Shown one piece after another: positions 28,393-38,456 of a DNA stretch of 64,000 nt. Below the pieces are notes generated by a model. That model saw nothing but the letters and a program-made list of their open reading frames with translations. It was not told the origin of the DNA and ran no database searches. Source of the DNA: Acidobacteriota bacterium (GTDB lineage: Bacteria; Acidobacteriota; Terriglobia; Acidiferrales; UBA7541); NCBI GenBank assembly GCA_003167215.1, contig PMTV01000039.1:1-64000 (forward strand), given 5' to 3'. Positions within the stretch are counted from its first letter, which is position 1, and every line of letters starts with the position of its first letter. The position numbers were made by a program, and so were the translations under genes.

Positions 28393-29187
28393 TTATTGGG
28401 AAGCCGCGGGAGCCGCGGCCTGCGGCTTGGCGAACAACGATTCATCGATTGCCGGATTCAGTTGCACATCATGAATCGTCGATTCGAAAAATTTTGCGCC
28501 ATCGCGATATGTGACGGTAGAGAAGGCGAACGGCATGTCTTTAACCGGCCGGTAATCACTCCAGCGCTGCTCGTTGTCCGTTGGCCCATGCTCTCCAGCG
28601 GATTGAAATCGCGCGGCGGCAAGCAAATGCGTGTCGGTATAAAAGTAGAGCTTTAATGGGCCGAACGGGCCCTCTACCGCGACGCCCAGCGTTTTCTTTC
28701 CGTCAATTTCCGTTTCGCCGATGAATTGTCCGGTGAGTTTTCCGGCAAGCACTTGCCGGTAAAGTCCCCAGCCGCCGCCGAAAAGTAAGATTCCGCGTTT
28801 GAATTCTGAAATTACAGGCGTAGTGTCGCGGGTGCCTTGCGCGAATTGCAGCCACGCAGAAGTCCCGTCACAAACCTGAGAGATTTTTTGGTCGCCGAGG
28901 GTGACCTCGCCGTGAGAACGGTCCGGATACGATACTAACCATTTTACGTTGAGCGCGGTCTCGCCCTCCTGGTGGATCAGCTTACCGCCTTCGTTGATTC
29001 CCAGCGTCTTTACGGAGGCCAGCTTTTCGCCTCCAGCCGCATTTGCTGCTGCGAACAAAATTTCCGTTCCTCGTTCGGCCGGTGCGGACGCTGCGGCGGC
29101 GGATTGTGCCGGCAATGGGCTTGCGATCAAGCCCGCGAGTGCCGCCGCGAGAAACAGAATTGTGCAGAGCCGAGTCCACTTCTCCAT
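28393..29187 (-). CDS. Exported hypothetical protein
   Basis: N-terminal signal segment LCTILFLAAALAGLIASPLPAQS; lipoprotein-localisation-like beta pattern. Confidence 0.6.
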   Translation of the reverse strand: MEKWTRLCTILFLAAALAGLIASPLPAQSAAAASAPAERGTEILFAAANAAGGEKLASVKTLGINEGGKLIHQEGETALNVKWLVSYPDRSHGEVTLGDQKISQVCDGTSAWLQFAQGTRDTTPVISEFKRGILLFGGGWGLYRQVLAGKLTGQFIGETEIDGKKTLGVAVEGPFGPLKLYFYTDTHLLAAARFQSAGEHGPTDNEQRWSDYRPVKDMPFAFSTVTYRDGAKFFESTIHDVQLNPAIDESLFAKPQAAAPAASQ

Positions 29188-29359
29188 GTCCGATTGCTCC
29201 TATTGAAGGCTATTAGACGCGAGGCGCCCAAAAAAGATTACGTGCGCTGGAATGCTCAGCGTGGCCTTCCGACTCATCTTCGTTGCTCGGATGGAACAAG
29301 TCCTTCCGCAGAACGTCGCAGAGAGTATCCAGGGCTTAAAATCAAGGGGCGAGGTGCGC

Positions 29360-29740
29360 ATGAAAGGCATGCTTGGAATTCTCGTGGTGGCATTGATTGC
29401 GCTGCTGGCTTACAGCTTTTACTTTTCGAAAGCCCGGTCCGATGGCGCCGGAACGCCTGCCCAAACTATTAACATCGTTGGCGTGAAAAACGATCTTATC
29501 GCTCTGGCCCAGGCCGAGCGCGGTTACCAGGCCGAGCATGGAGGATTTGCCTCCCTGGATGATCTGACCTCGAGCGGCGCGCTTACCATGCAGAACAGAT
29601 CCCGGCAGGGATACACATACGAAATCGAGAATACGTCTACCGGCTTCCGCGCAGTCGCGCACTGTCCCGCTGCCACGAATCCGGGCTGTGCCGATTACTT
29701 CGTGGACCAGACCATGGAAGTCCAGACTGCGTCAAAATAA
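29360..29740 (+). CDS. Hypothetical single-TM protein, pilin-like architecture
   Basis: N-terminal TM (MLGILVVALIALLAYSFYF) and globular C-terminus with two Cys; ATG at 29360 within ORF 29252..29740. Confidence 0.55.
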   Translation: MKGMLGILVVALIALLAYSFYFSKARSDGAGTPAQTINIVGVKNDLIALAQAERGYQAEHGGFASLDDLTSSGALTMQNRSRQGYTYEIENTSTGFRAVAHCPAATNPGCADYFVDQTMEVQTASK

Positions 29741-29890
29741 CTCGCGTCTTCGCAAAGCTTTCGCATCGCCGTTCCGCGCATCGCAGCAAAATCGCGTCAG
29801 GCATTCCGAGGCATTCAAGGAACATCTGAAGGCCCGCCTGCGTACCTTTGTTTGAAGTTCAAGAAGCTGACAAAACAGAGGAGACTTCCC

Positions 29891-30241
29891 ATGGACCCAA
29901 TCGGATTCGCCGCAGTAGTACTTGCATTTGCGGTTCCGCTGGCGGCTATTTACGCCTGGTACCGCGTTCGAAAGCTGCGAACGGAAGAGCGCCTGGCAGC
30001 CATTGCCAAGGGAGTTTCAGTCCCCATCGCGGAAGAATTGCCGCCGCATGCACGTTCGCGGAAAGCAGCGATTTTGCTTATCGCCGGCGGATTGGGCTAT
30101 ACGCTGACGTTTATGTGGTTGTCGAGATTTGAAACGGAAGCCATGCAGGCAGCCGTATTCGGCATCATTCCTATCTCGATTGGGGTTGGTTACTTCATTG
30201 ACGCGGTGCTGGTGCAGCGCGAGATGCGTCCGGCGGCCTGA
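29891..30241 (+). CDS. DUF6249-like small membrane protein
   Basis: MDPIGFAAVVLAFAVPLAAIYAWYRVRKLRTEERLAAIAKGVSVP. Confidence 0.65.
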   Translation: MDPIGFAAVVLAFAVPLAAIYAWYRVRKLRTEERLAAIAKGVSVPIAEELPPHARSRKAAILLIAGGLGYTLTFMWLSRFETEAMQAAVFGIIPISIGVGYFIDAVLVQREMRPAA

Positions 30242-30293
30242 TCGAGTTTCGCGCGCTTTATCGGCGCAACGTAGAAGGCGAAATAAGGTTGAG

Positions 30294-30491
30294 CTAGGGT
30301 GTGCGCTTTTGGTCGGCAACGGTTACGCCCGCTTCGGCGTAATCCGTCGCCGGCAAATCGATGAACGTCACCTGAATATTTTCGCGCTTGGCTTTGCCGT
30401 CCTCTATCAACACTTGTGTAATGCGCTCAGCCAGTTTGCGTTTTTGTTCCGGCGTGCGCCCTTCCACCCAGGTTACTTGCACGTATGGCAC
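30294..30491 (-). CDS. Tautomerase family protein (4-oxalocrotonate tautomerase-like)
   Basis: MPYVQVTWVEGRTPEQKRKLAERITQVLIEDGKAKRENIQVTFIDLPATDYAEAG; Pro after Met1. Confidence 0.85.
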   Translation of the reverse strand: MPYVQVTWVEGRTPEQKRKLAERITQVLIEDGKAKRENIQVTFIDLPATDYAEAGVTVADQKRTP

Positions 30492-30600
30492 AAGACCTCC
30501 TCGCGTTCCACGTGCATTCTACCCAGAAATCTCGCGCGAAGGAAAATGCTTCCGCCGGCTAGCGACGACGCCGCAATCTTCAAAAGCGATTGGCGCCGGG

Positions 30601-31098
30601 TTAAGCCGCACGACTAGGCTGTGGCGGCAACTTTGTCCCGCAACTCGGACAATTCGCCCAGCCGCGCTCTACGGCATGGCCGCAACTCGGACATGTGGGT
30701 TGCAGTGAGGTGCCGCAATGTGGACAGAAAACAAATCCCGACGGAACATCCTGCGAGCAGCCCGGGCACGGCTTCGGCATGGGCTTGCGCAAAATAAAAT
30801 AGAGAATGATGCCGATGCCGTCGGGAATGAAAAGCGCCAGTAGCGTCCACATCACATAGGGCATCCCGCGCCGCTTCGCGTCGCCGTAGACATAGCCCAC
30901 GAGCAAAAAGAATACGAGCACGAAGAGAGAGATGCCAAAGGCAAACAGGATTTGCCCTATTGGATTCCATTCGCGCATGTGCCGATCACCCGGCAAGGCA
31001 ACCGTGAACAAAAGGATGCTAAGACAGAAATAAGCGACCACTGCAAGAATCCATGCAATCCGCGGGATCACCCGCAACTGTTTGTTGAATCCGCTCAT
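30601..31098 (-). CDS. Membrane protein with C-terminal double zinc ribbon
   Basis: PLDc_N-like TMs then CPGCSQDVPSGFVFCPHCGTSL and CPSCGHAVERGWANCPSCGTKL; ATG at 31098 overlaps the anti-sigma stop. Confidence 0.8.
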   Translation of the reverse strand: MSGFNKQLRVIPRIAWILAVVAYFCLSILLFTVALPGDRHMREWNPIGQILFAFGISLFVLVFFLLVGYVYGDAKRRGMPYVMWTLLALFIPDGIGIILYFILRKPMPKPCPGCSQDVPSGFVFCPHCGTSLQPTCPSCGHAVERGWANCPSCGTKLPPQPSRAA

Positions 31099-31574
31099 GC
31101 CAATCTCCTTTCCCGCCGCTGCTGAAGTGACAAAAACACGGCTGCTGCGCCACCCGTCATCCATATGATTGTCGTGAAGACTGCAAATCCCATCCAAGCA
31201 TGGTTCAAACGCGGATCCAGCATGCCAAGCAAACCGCCGCTAACGAGCCGCACCACGGGCCAACTCATCAACGTGAGCGCCCAGGCAAAAAGAATCACGC
31301 CGATCATCACAATCCGGTGCCAGCGATTTTCGGCTTCTTCCGCAAACCGGATTTCTGCTCGCGCGCGTGCGCGCTCCACAATCAGCGGCCTGGGCTGCGG
31401 AGTCGGCAGCCGGCGCATCCCGGCTGCAAGAAGGCGCCAGCTATCCAGTTCAGACGAACACTCGGCGCAGGAGCGCGCGTGATTCATCACTTGTTCTTCT
31501 TCCGCCCGCGTGAGCGCGTCCGCAACGGACAGAGCCAGCAATTCCCGGATTTTGTCGTGATCGTTCATTGCCAT
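31095..31574 (-). CDS. Anti-sigma factor with ZAS-type zinc finger
   Basis: MNHARSCAECSSEL (HxxxCxxC); TM helices; overlaps upstream sigma gene. Confidence 0.85.
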   Translation of the reverse strand: MAMNDHDKIRELLALSVADALTRAEEEQVMNHARSCAECSSELDSWRLLAAGMRRLPTPQPRPLIVERARARAEIRFAEEAENRWHRIVMIGVILFAWALTLMSWPVVRLVSGGLLGMLDPRLNHAWMGFAVFTTIIWMTGGAAAVFLSLQQRRERRLA

Positions 31575-32212
31575 ACTTCTCCAGGGTAATGTGTTTCGAG
31601 CGTTTGGCGCAGCCTGTCGAGTGCGCGGCGCAAACGCGTCTTCACCGTCGAAAGCGGGATGTCGATTACCTCCGCGATTTCCTCGAGCTTCATTTCCTCT
31701 TCGAAGCGGAGAGTGAGAACTTCACGGTGCGTCACGGGCAATAGATCGAGGGCGTGAGCCAGGCGGCTGGTGCGCTCGCGCTCGACAATCCCGTCGAGCA
31801 CAGGACGCTCGCTCGACGGCAAGCGCGTGGCCGCGGATTCTCCGGGTGCGCCCTCTATGGGCTCGTCCAAACTTTGCGGCCGGATTCGGCGCAGATGATC
31901 GATGGCAATATTTCGCGCCACGGTGAAAAGCCACGCTTCGAAATTGCGCCGGGAATCGTATTGCCGGATCTTCTCGGCCACGCGGATCCAGGTTTGCTGG
32001 AAAAGATCTTCGGCTTCAGCCGGCTCACGCACCAGGCGCAGCAAATACCGGTAGAGGCGGTTTTGGTAACGCGTAAGAAGCGCCGAAAGCGCGTCCAGGT
32101 CTCCGCGTCGAAGCTGGGCTACTTCGCTTTCGAGCCCCACTCGCCCCTCCCAGTAGATGGCTGCGCTGCCTATCATATCTATACTACGGATGAGGTCTTG
32201 AAAAAGACTCAC
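31565..32212 (-). CDS. ECF RNA polymerase sigma factor
   Basis: AEDLFQQTWIRVAEKIRQYDSRRNFEAWLFTVARNIAIDHLRR, LPVTHREVLTLRFEEEMKLEEIAEVIDIPLSTVKTRLRRALDRLR. Confidence 0.95.
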   Translation of the reverse strand: MSLFQDLIRSIDMIGSAAIYWEGRVGLESEVAQLRRGDLDALSALLTRYQNRLYRYLLRLVREPAEAEDLFQQTWIRVAEKIRQYDSRRNFEAWLFTVARNIAIDHLRRIRPQSLDEPIEGAPGESAATRLPSSERPVLDGIVERERTSRLAHALDLLPVTHREVLTLRFEEEMKLEEIAEVIDIPLSTVKTRLRRALDRLRQTLETHYPGEVWQ

Positions 32213-32343
32213 CCATCGCGCCTGGGGAAGCTTGTAAGTCTTGTGTTATAAGTGAGACTCGAAATACAAAGAGGGTTCCCATCGCACCTGCCAGTTCTTC
32301 CGCACGGGATATTTGTTTAGAGATTTCACCGAATCCGGCATTC

Positions 32344-33639
32344 GTGGATGAGGAAGTTTGCATACGCGCGCATGGAATTTTGCCACAGCAGCAAATTTTA
32401 ATTCGCGCCGTCACGCAGGATGACCTAGGCCGTCGCTGGATTTCAGAGGCGATTCTTCGCGCGGACGCATCCGGGGTGGTGGATTTAGCTCTGCAAACGC
32501 CCATCAGCGGCAGCTATCGCGGCGTATCGCCCATGGGACTTTTCTGGTCTATGCGGCTCGAAACGCAGGATTCGAGCATGCGGATGACATTTGCAAAAAA
32601 GGATCTATCGCCCAATCGCGTGATGTTGGAGGGTGCAATCGATGGCCGCGTCGTGGCGTCGTCGGAGATCGTGCGAAATTTTCAGACCGGTGAAACGCAA
32701 ACGCGCGATTTGAAAATCGGTGACGATGGTTTGGCAAACGGCCGCACCGGCGACGTCGCGACGACTATCGGGAAATTGTTCATTCCGCCCGGGCGCGGTC
32801 CGCACCCGGCCGTTGTGGTTCTCAGCGGCACCGGCGGCGGTTTCGATGTCGACAAAGCGGCCGTGCTCTCCCGCCATGGTTTTGCAACTCTGGCGCTGGC
32901 ATATTTCGGGATTCCTCCTCTGCCTATATGGCTGCATCGCATTCCGCTGGAATATTTTGAAGCTGCACTCGGTTGGCTTAGAGCACAGCCGGAAGTTGAC
33001 GCCCAGCGCATCAGCGTTCTCGGCATTTCTCGCGGAGCGGAACTCGCGCTTCTTCTCGGCGCAAAATTTCCGGAAATTCATGCCGTGGTGGCCTACGCGC
33101 CGAGCAGCGTCGCGTGGGCTGCCGGCGGGCGCGACAAAGCCACGGGTGAAATTATTCCGTCGTGGACTTGGCAGGGCTCGCCTGTTCCGTTCGCACCGCT
33201 TCCTCTGCGTGGCTTCATGTGGCGTTCGGCGGTACCTGTCGCTGTGTTACGGCAACCCGTGATGTTCAGAAACCTGTTTCGCGCCGGCTTGCGCAATCGT
33301 GAGGCAATCGCGCGTGCGTCAATTCCCGTGGAACGAATCCGCGGCCCAGTCCTTTTGATTTCCGGCGGCGACGACCATCTCTGGCCTGCGGCGAAAATGA
33401 GCGAAGCAATTATCGCGCGACTGAAGAAGCACGGCTTCGCGCATCCCGTCGAGCATCTGCACTTCCCGCGCGCAGGCCACATGTTGCGATACCCGTATCT
33501 CCCTACAACTTCGCGCGAATCGGGCAATACTTATCTTCGCGGGGCAAAATTTTCATTCGGCGGAACGCCGGAAGCCGATGCCGAGGCCCAAACGGATTGC
33601 TGGCGTCGGACCATCGCGTTTTTCAAGAGCAGCCTTTAA
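32344..33639 (+). CDS. Acyl-CoA thioester hydrolase / BAAT-like alpha/beta hydrolase
   Basis: N-terminal Acyl-CoA_hydro-like domain, GISRGAELALLLGAKFPEI, RIRGPVLLISGGDDHLWPA. Confidence 0.88.
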   Translation: MDEEVCIRAHGILPQQQILIRAVTQDDLGRRWISEAILRADASGVVDLALQTPISGSYRGVSPMGLFWSMRLETQDSSMRMTFAKKDLSPNRVMLEGAIDGRVVASSEIVRNFQTGETQTRDLKIGDDGLANGRTGDVATTIGKLFIPPGRGPHPAVVVLSGTGGGFDVDKAAVLSRHGFATLALAYFGIPPLPIWLHRIPLEYFEAALGWLRAQPEVDAQRISVLGISRGAELALLLGAKFPEIHAVVAYAPSSVAWAAGGRDKATGEIIPSWTWQGSPVPFAPLPLRGFMWRSAVPVAVLRQPVMFRNLFRAGLRNREAIARASIPVERIRGPVLLISGGDDHLWPAAKMSEAIIARLKKHGFAHPVEHLHFPRAGHMLRYPYLPTTSRESGNTYLRGAKFSFGGTPEADAEAQTDCWRRTIAFFKSSL

Positions 33640-33725
33640 CGCCAAACACCTGCGATCCGCTCGGCCGCCGACGATGCAAGTGCGCCCCGCGGGCCGCCGG
33701 TAGCGTGTGCTAGAATGTTGATACA

Positions 33726-34505
33726 GTGCTGAAGATTCTTCAGGATCTGCTCGAACTGCAAGCCGTGGACATGCGGCTCCAAGACGTCCGCGCGCGCCTG
33801 GCTTCCTTTCCGAAGAAAATTGCTGAATCGGACGCGCGCGTCGCCGCGTCAAAGGGCGAACTAGAGCACAGCAAGGCCGCGCAACTCGCCACCGTCAAAG
33901 ACCGCAAAAAATACGAGCTCGACGTTGAGGGATGGAAGGAAAAGGTCCGCAAGTACAAGGATCAGACCTCCCAGATAAAAACGAACGAGGCTTACAAAGC
34001 TTTGCAGCACGAAGTGCAAATGGCCGAAGAAGAAATTGCCAAAGCGGAAGATCGCTTGCTCGAACAAATGGTGGCCGGCGAAGAGTACGACCGGCGCATT
34101 AAGATTTCCGAAAAATCGCTGAAGGAAGTGGAAGAAGTCGCTCGCGGCGAGCGCTCCAAGATTGAAACCGAAAAAGCGGAGGCTGAAAAAGCTCTCGCGG
34201 AGTTAGAGGCCGCGCGCGCCCGCGTCACGACGGGAATCGACGAGAACATGCTGGATCATTACGACCGCATCGTAAAAAAACATCATGGCGTCGCCCTAGC
34301 CGAAGTTCGCGACGAGAAATGTACCGCCTGCGGAATGCGCATCCGGCCTCACGTATTTCAGGAGATGCGCCGCTCGGAAAGCCAGGAAATGTTTCACTGC
34401 GAAACTTGCACTCGCATTCTTTATTACTACGAGCAGGTATCTTCCGCGGCAGCCGTTTCTTCCAACACGCCCGCTTCCACTCCAGCCGGGCTCTTCCAGA
34501 AATGA
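33726..34505 (+). CDS. C4-type zinc-ribbon coiled-coil protein
   Basis: Long coiled coil followed by CTACGMRIRPHVFQEMRRSESQEMFHCETCTRILYY; GTG start. Confidence 0.85.
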   Translation: MLKILQDLLELQAVDMRLQDVRARLASFPKKIAESDARVAASKGELEHSKAAQLATVKDRKKYELDVEGWKEKVRKYKDQTSQIKTNEAYKALQHEVQMAEEEIAKAEDRLLEQMVAGEEYDRRIKISEKSLKEVEEVARGERSKIETEKAEAEKALAELEAARARVTTGIDENMLDHYDRIVKKHHGVALAEVRDEKCTACGMRIRPHVFQEMRRSESQEMFHCETCTRILYYYEQVSSAAAVSSNTPASTPAGLFQK

Positions 34506-34560
34506 AGTGTACGGGCGGCGAAATCCTTTCGACTTTGTATTCTGCTAAGACGGTCAAGAA

Positions 34561-35268
34561 ATGAAACGGCCTGCAAAACTCACGCCACCGGGCAGCGCGC
34601 GTTTATTCACCGACGCTCATTTGGCCGGCCCGCCGGCGGGAGTTCACATCGCTAACATAGACGGAGCTTCGCGCGGCAATCCCGGCCCGGCGTCCTACGC
34701 TGTAGTTCTGCGGGATGCTTCCGGAAAGATTGTCCTGGAGCTAGCGAAACATATCGGCCGTGAAACAAATAACGTCGCCGAGTACTACGCGCTTCTGGCT
34801 GCGCTGGACTACGCGGCGACTCACGACATTCCCGCGCTGCGAATTCGGAGCGATTCCGAGCTTCTCGTCCGGCAGATGCAAGGCCGTTACAAAGTGAAAA
34901 GCCCAGACCTGAAGCCGCTCCACGAACGCGCTGCGAAATTGGCTCGTCAGATTCAGTACTTCGTCATCGAGCACGTCCGCCGCGAATTGAATAGCGACGC
35001 AGACGCTCTCGCAAATCTCGCGTTGGATCAGGCCGGAACGGCCGGTGGAGTCCGCCGGGAAGCCGCGAAATCTGAAATTCGCGCTCCGCATGGCGAAACC
35101 CAGCCGCTCGCGGCGAAAGAAAACTCTGAACCTGTTCGTCGTGGCTCAAGCTCATCCCTCAGGATTCGCGCGCGGTTCCTAAACGGTGTTCTAGTACCAG
35201 TCGAATCGCTCGATTTACCCGAAGGCAGTGAGGTGATGCTCGACGTGCGTAGGCCATTGAGTAAGTAG
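34561..35268 (+). CDS. RNase HI-like protein
   Basis: HIANIDGASRGNPGPASYAVVLRD, NNVAEYYALLAALDYA, IRSDSELLVRQMQGRYKVKSPDLKPLH. Confidence 0.9.
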   Translation: MKRPAKLTPPGSARLFTDAHLAGPPAGVHIANIDGASRGNPGPASYAVVLRDASGKIVLELAKHIGRETNNVAEYYALLAALDYAATHDIPALRIRSDSELLVRQMQGRYKVKSPDLKPLHERAAKLARQIQYFVIEHVRRELNSDADALANLALDQAGTAGGVRREAAKSEIRAPHGETQPLAAKENSEPVRRGSSSSLRIRARFLNGVLVPVESLDLPEGSEVMLDVRRPLSK

Positions 35269-35307
35269 TACTTACTGAGATAAGCAGCCCCTTCCACTTC
35301 CCATAGT

Positions 35308-37347
35308 TTGGTACCAACGCTCTATTGTTGCGCTCGGTTTAGACCTATAACTTCGTTCTGTCAGGCCCAAACTGTGACTCCATTTCTGGACAAACTTCCG
35401 ACGATCCTTGTGCTCGCTGTTCTCGTCGCGATATTTTTATCGCTGCGGAAACACGCCCCCTCTGCTCGCATTCGGCTCTGGACCTACGCGTGGGCATTGA
35501 TTTTTCTGCACTTTTTCGTTGAGGCATTCGAAACTCACCAAGGCACGCTGGAAATAATTATCGAGTCGATTGACATCGCCGCTCTGGAGCTTTCCGGAGT
35601 GGTCTTTGCTACCTCCATGATTAGCGCCGTCGAAATCCGATCGAAACGGCTCGGACTGTTGGCACTGCTTGGCATTCCGGTGGTATTTCACGCGGTTGTA
35701 GCCAGTTTTGACTGGCACATTTTTCGAACTATGTCCGCGGCTCTTGCGGTTATATTCTTCGGTGCCGCCATCTTCACACTTGTGGCCCACGCACGGCCGC
35801 CGCGATTCAACACCTTTGTGGCTGTTGTCCTTACCGGTGTGGGAGTCTGGGGGATCCACAATCAATTGCACGGCAGCCCCGACTTCGCCATCAACGCCAT
35901 CCTGACACTCTCCTTCGGATTGTGCGGCTTTCTTTTCTGGAAACGGTATCCGAGGATTTCTCCCGGTGTAATCGCCGTGGCCGGCGGATTTCTCGCCTGG
36001 GGCGCGGTATTCCCGGTGGGCGCGTTGTTCGATCACTATTTGCCGAAACTGCAAATGAATCCGGAATTGTGGAATGTCCCAAAGTATTTTGTGGCTCTCG
36101 GGATGGTGCTGACGCTCCTGGAAGACAAGTCCCGGATCATCGAACGATCCAGCGCGCGCGAACATGCCGAAAACCTGCTGCTCCAGCGCCTTTCGCACAT
36201 CACGTCACGACTTCTAGCCGGAAAAGATCCGGCTGCACTGTGCAACGAAGTCGCCACCGCCGTCACCGACGCGAGCAGTTTCACCAAGGCCGCCCTATTG
36301 CTCGCCGCGGAAGACCGCTCGTTCCACCTGGCCGGCGCAAATGGTTTTTCCCTAGAGGAAACCAATAAGCTCGAAGAGCGCGCAAGAAGTCTCACGATCG
36401 AACAACTCAAAGGGTTGTGCAACAAGGACAAGCAGCTAGGGAATAATTCTTACCGCATGGCCCACCTCGATAACGAAGTCCTGATCCCGCTCATTTCATG
36501 GCGAGGTTCATACGTGGGATGCTTATTCCTTAGTAGCACGGAACTTGAAGACGGTCCTGACGTGTCCGAAATGGTGAAGCTGGAAGTTCTCGCATCCGAC
36601 CTAGCCGTCACAATCGAAAACACCAGGCTGCATCATCAGCTCGTGCGAGCGGAAAAATTGGCTGCGCTAGGCCAGCTGGTCGCCGGAGTGGCTCACGAAT
36701 TAAACAATCCGCTGACCGGTATCATTGGCTATTCGGAATTGCTCGTGGAGGAAGTGCAGGGCGAGAAGGTGGTCAAGCGCCTGCAGAAGTTAGGACACGA
36801 AGCGCATCGCATGAAGCGTATCGTGGACGGCTTGCTACGTTTTGCCCGCCAGAATAATCCCGCGGCTCGCGCTGCCGATTTCGAGGGCGCCTTGCGCGAC
36901 GTCATCCAGATTCGCGAATACCATCTGCGAAAGCTCGGTATCTCTGTTCAATCCAACGTCGATCCAAAGTTGCCGCCCATCGCCATTGGCGAGGACGAAT
37001 TGAAGCAAGTCCTGCTAAATCTCCTGAACAACTCGATAGATGCAGTCGAAGACAGCGCGCAACGCTCCATCCAAATCCGCGCTTCGATACATCAGAATAC
37101 CATTGTGATTCAGTTCGAGGATTCCGGCCCGGGATTCGCCGACCTCAACCGCGCGTTCGATCCGTTTTTCACCACCAAGCCAGTGGGAAAAGGCACCGGA
37201 CTCGGCCTGAGCATTTGCTACGGCATCGCGCAGGAATGCGGCGGGGAAATCGTTCTCTCGAACAAGCAGCCCTACGGCGCGAGCGTCGTGCTGGAGCTGC
37301 CCGTGGCCATCTCTGCAGCGCATCCTAGCATTGGCCTCACGGCCTAG
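35308..37347 (+). CDS. Membrane sensor histidine kinase with GAF-like region
   Basis: N-terminal TMs; H-box GVAHELNNPLTGIIGYSELL; N-box NLLNNSIDAVED; GKGTGLGLSICYGI. Start may be GTG 35374. Confidence 0.93.
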   Translation: MVPTLYCCARFRPITSFCQAQTVTPFLDKLPTILVLAVLVAIFLSLRKHAPSARIRLWTYAWALIFLHFFVEAFETHQGTLEIIIESIDIAALELSGVVFATSMISAVEIRSKRLGLLALLGIPVVFHAVVASFDWHIFRTMSAALAVIFFGAAIFTLVAHARPPRFNTFVAVVLTGVGVWGIHNQLHGSPDFAINAILTLSFGLCGFLFWKRYPRISPGVIAVAGGFLAWGAVFPVGALFDHYLPKLQMNPELWNVPKYFVALGMVLTLLEDKSRIIERSSAREHAENLLLQRLSHITSRLLAGKDPAALCNEVATAVTDASSFTKAALLLAAEDRSFHLAGANGFSLEETNKLEERARSLTIEQLKGLCNKDKQLGNNSYRMAHLDNEVLIPLISWRGSYVGCLFLSSTELEDGPDVSEMVKLEVLASDLAVTIENTRLHHQLVRAEKLAALGQLVAGVAHELNNPLTGIIGYSELLVEEVQGEKVVKRLQKLGHEAHRMKRIVDGLLRFARQNNPAARAADFEGALRDVIQIREYHLRKLGISVQSNVDPKLPPIAIGEDELKQVLLNLLNNSIDAVEDSAQRSIQIRASIHQNTIVIQFEDSGPGFADLNRAFDPFFTTKPVGKGTGLGLSICYGIAQECGGEIVLSNKQPYGASVVLELPVAISAAHPSIGLTA

Positions 37348-37388
37348 CGCCCAGCCAGAATTTCCGTTCAAAACTCTAGGCCGATGCT

Positions 37389-38456
37389 CTATTGGACTTG
37401 TTTCAAGACGTAGGAGCGGTACAGCGTGTCGCGCTGCGCGGGGATATAGCCTGCATCGGAGATGATGCGGCGAAGCTCGGTTTCGTTGGTGCGGTTGCGG
37501 ACGCCGGCTGCGTAGACAACGTTTTCTTCAATCAATATGCTGCCCACATCATCGGCGCCGAATTGCAAACCGACCTGGCAGATTTTGATTCCGGGCGTGA
37601 GCCAGCTCGACTGAATGTGGTCGATGTTGTCGAGGTACAGCCGGCTGATCGCCAGCGTCTTCAGATAATCGAAGGCCGTCGCCTCGGGGATTTTCTTCCC
37701 CAGTGGAGTATTTTCCGGCGCAAAAATCCAGGGAATGAACGCGGTGAACCCGCCCGTATCCTCCTGAATCCGGCGCAGCAACTCGAGATGGTTCACGCGG
37801 TGCCGCGCTTCCTCGCCGCAGCCGAACATCATGGTCGCGGTCGTGCGCATTCCCAGTGAATGCGCGGCGCGATGCACTTCCACCCATTCTTCGGAGCGGC
37901 ACTTCAATCGCGAAATGCGCACGCGTATTTCGTCGTCCAGAATTTCAGCTCCGCCGCCGGGAATCGAATCGAGGCCCGCGTCGCGCAGCCGCGCAATCGT
38001 GTCGCGCAGCGAAAGTCCGGAAACTTCGGCGATGCAGGTAATTTCCGGCGCTGAAAAACAATGTAGATGAACCTGCGGATACCTTTCCTTGATTGATCGC
38101 AGCATGTTTTCGTAAAACTCAATCCGGAGGTCCGGATGCAAGCCGCCCTGCATCAGCACTCCCGTGCCGCCCAGACCGAGCATCTCCTCGATTTTTTCGT
38201 AAATGGATTCGAGCGGCAGAATGTAGCCGTCTTTCGCGCCCAGCGGCCGGTAGAATGCGCAGAACGAACAATACTCCGTGCAGAAATTCGTGTAGTTGAT
38301 GTTGCGATCGATCTGATACGTGGCAATGCGCCCGTCGGTCTTCTTGCGGCGTACTTCGTTCGCAGCCATTCCGATTCCGATCAAATCATCGGATTCGAAA
38401 AGGTCCAGCGCTTCTTGTTGTGAAATTCCCATTTTTCGTTTATCCCCTGCCGGCAA
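37389..38456 (-). CDS. mqnC: Cyclic dehypoxanthinyl futalosine synthase
   Basis: Radical SAM motif CTEYCSFCAFYR with MqnC-type surroundings; paired with mqnA nearby; start may be 38432. Confidence 0.9.
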   Translation of the reverse strand: MPAGDKRKMGISQQEALDLFESDDLIGIGMAANEVRRKKTDGRIATYQIDRNINYTNFCTEYCSFCAFYRPLGAKDGYILPLESIYEKIEEMLGLGGTGVLMQGGLHPDLRIEFYENMLRSIKERYPQVHLHCFSAPEITCIAEVSGLSLRDTIARLRDAGLDSIPGGGAEILDDEIRVRISRLKCRSEEWVEVHRAAHSLGMRTTATMMFGCGEEARHRVNHLELLRRIQEDTGGFTAFIPWIFAPENTPLGKKIPEATAFDYLKTLAISRLYLDNIDHIQSSWLTPGIKICQVGLQFGADDVGSILIEENVVYAAGVRNRTNETELRRIISDAGYIPAQRDTLYRSYVLKQVQ

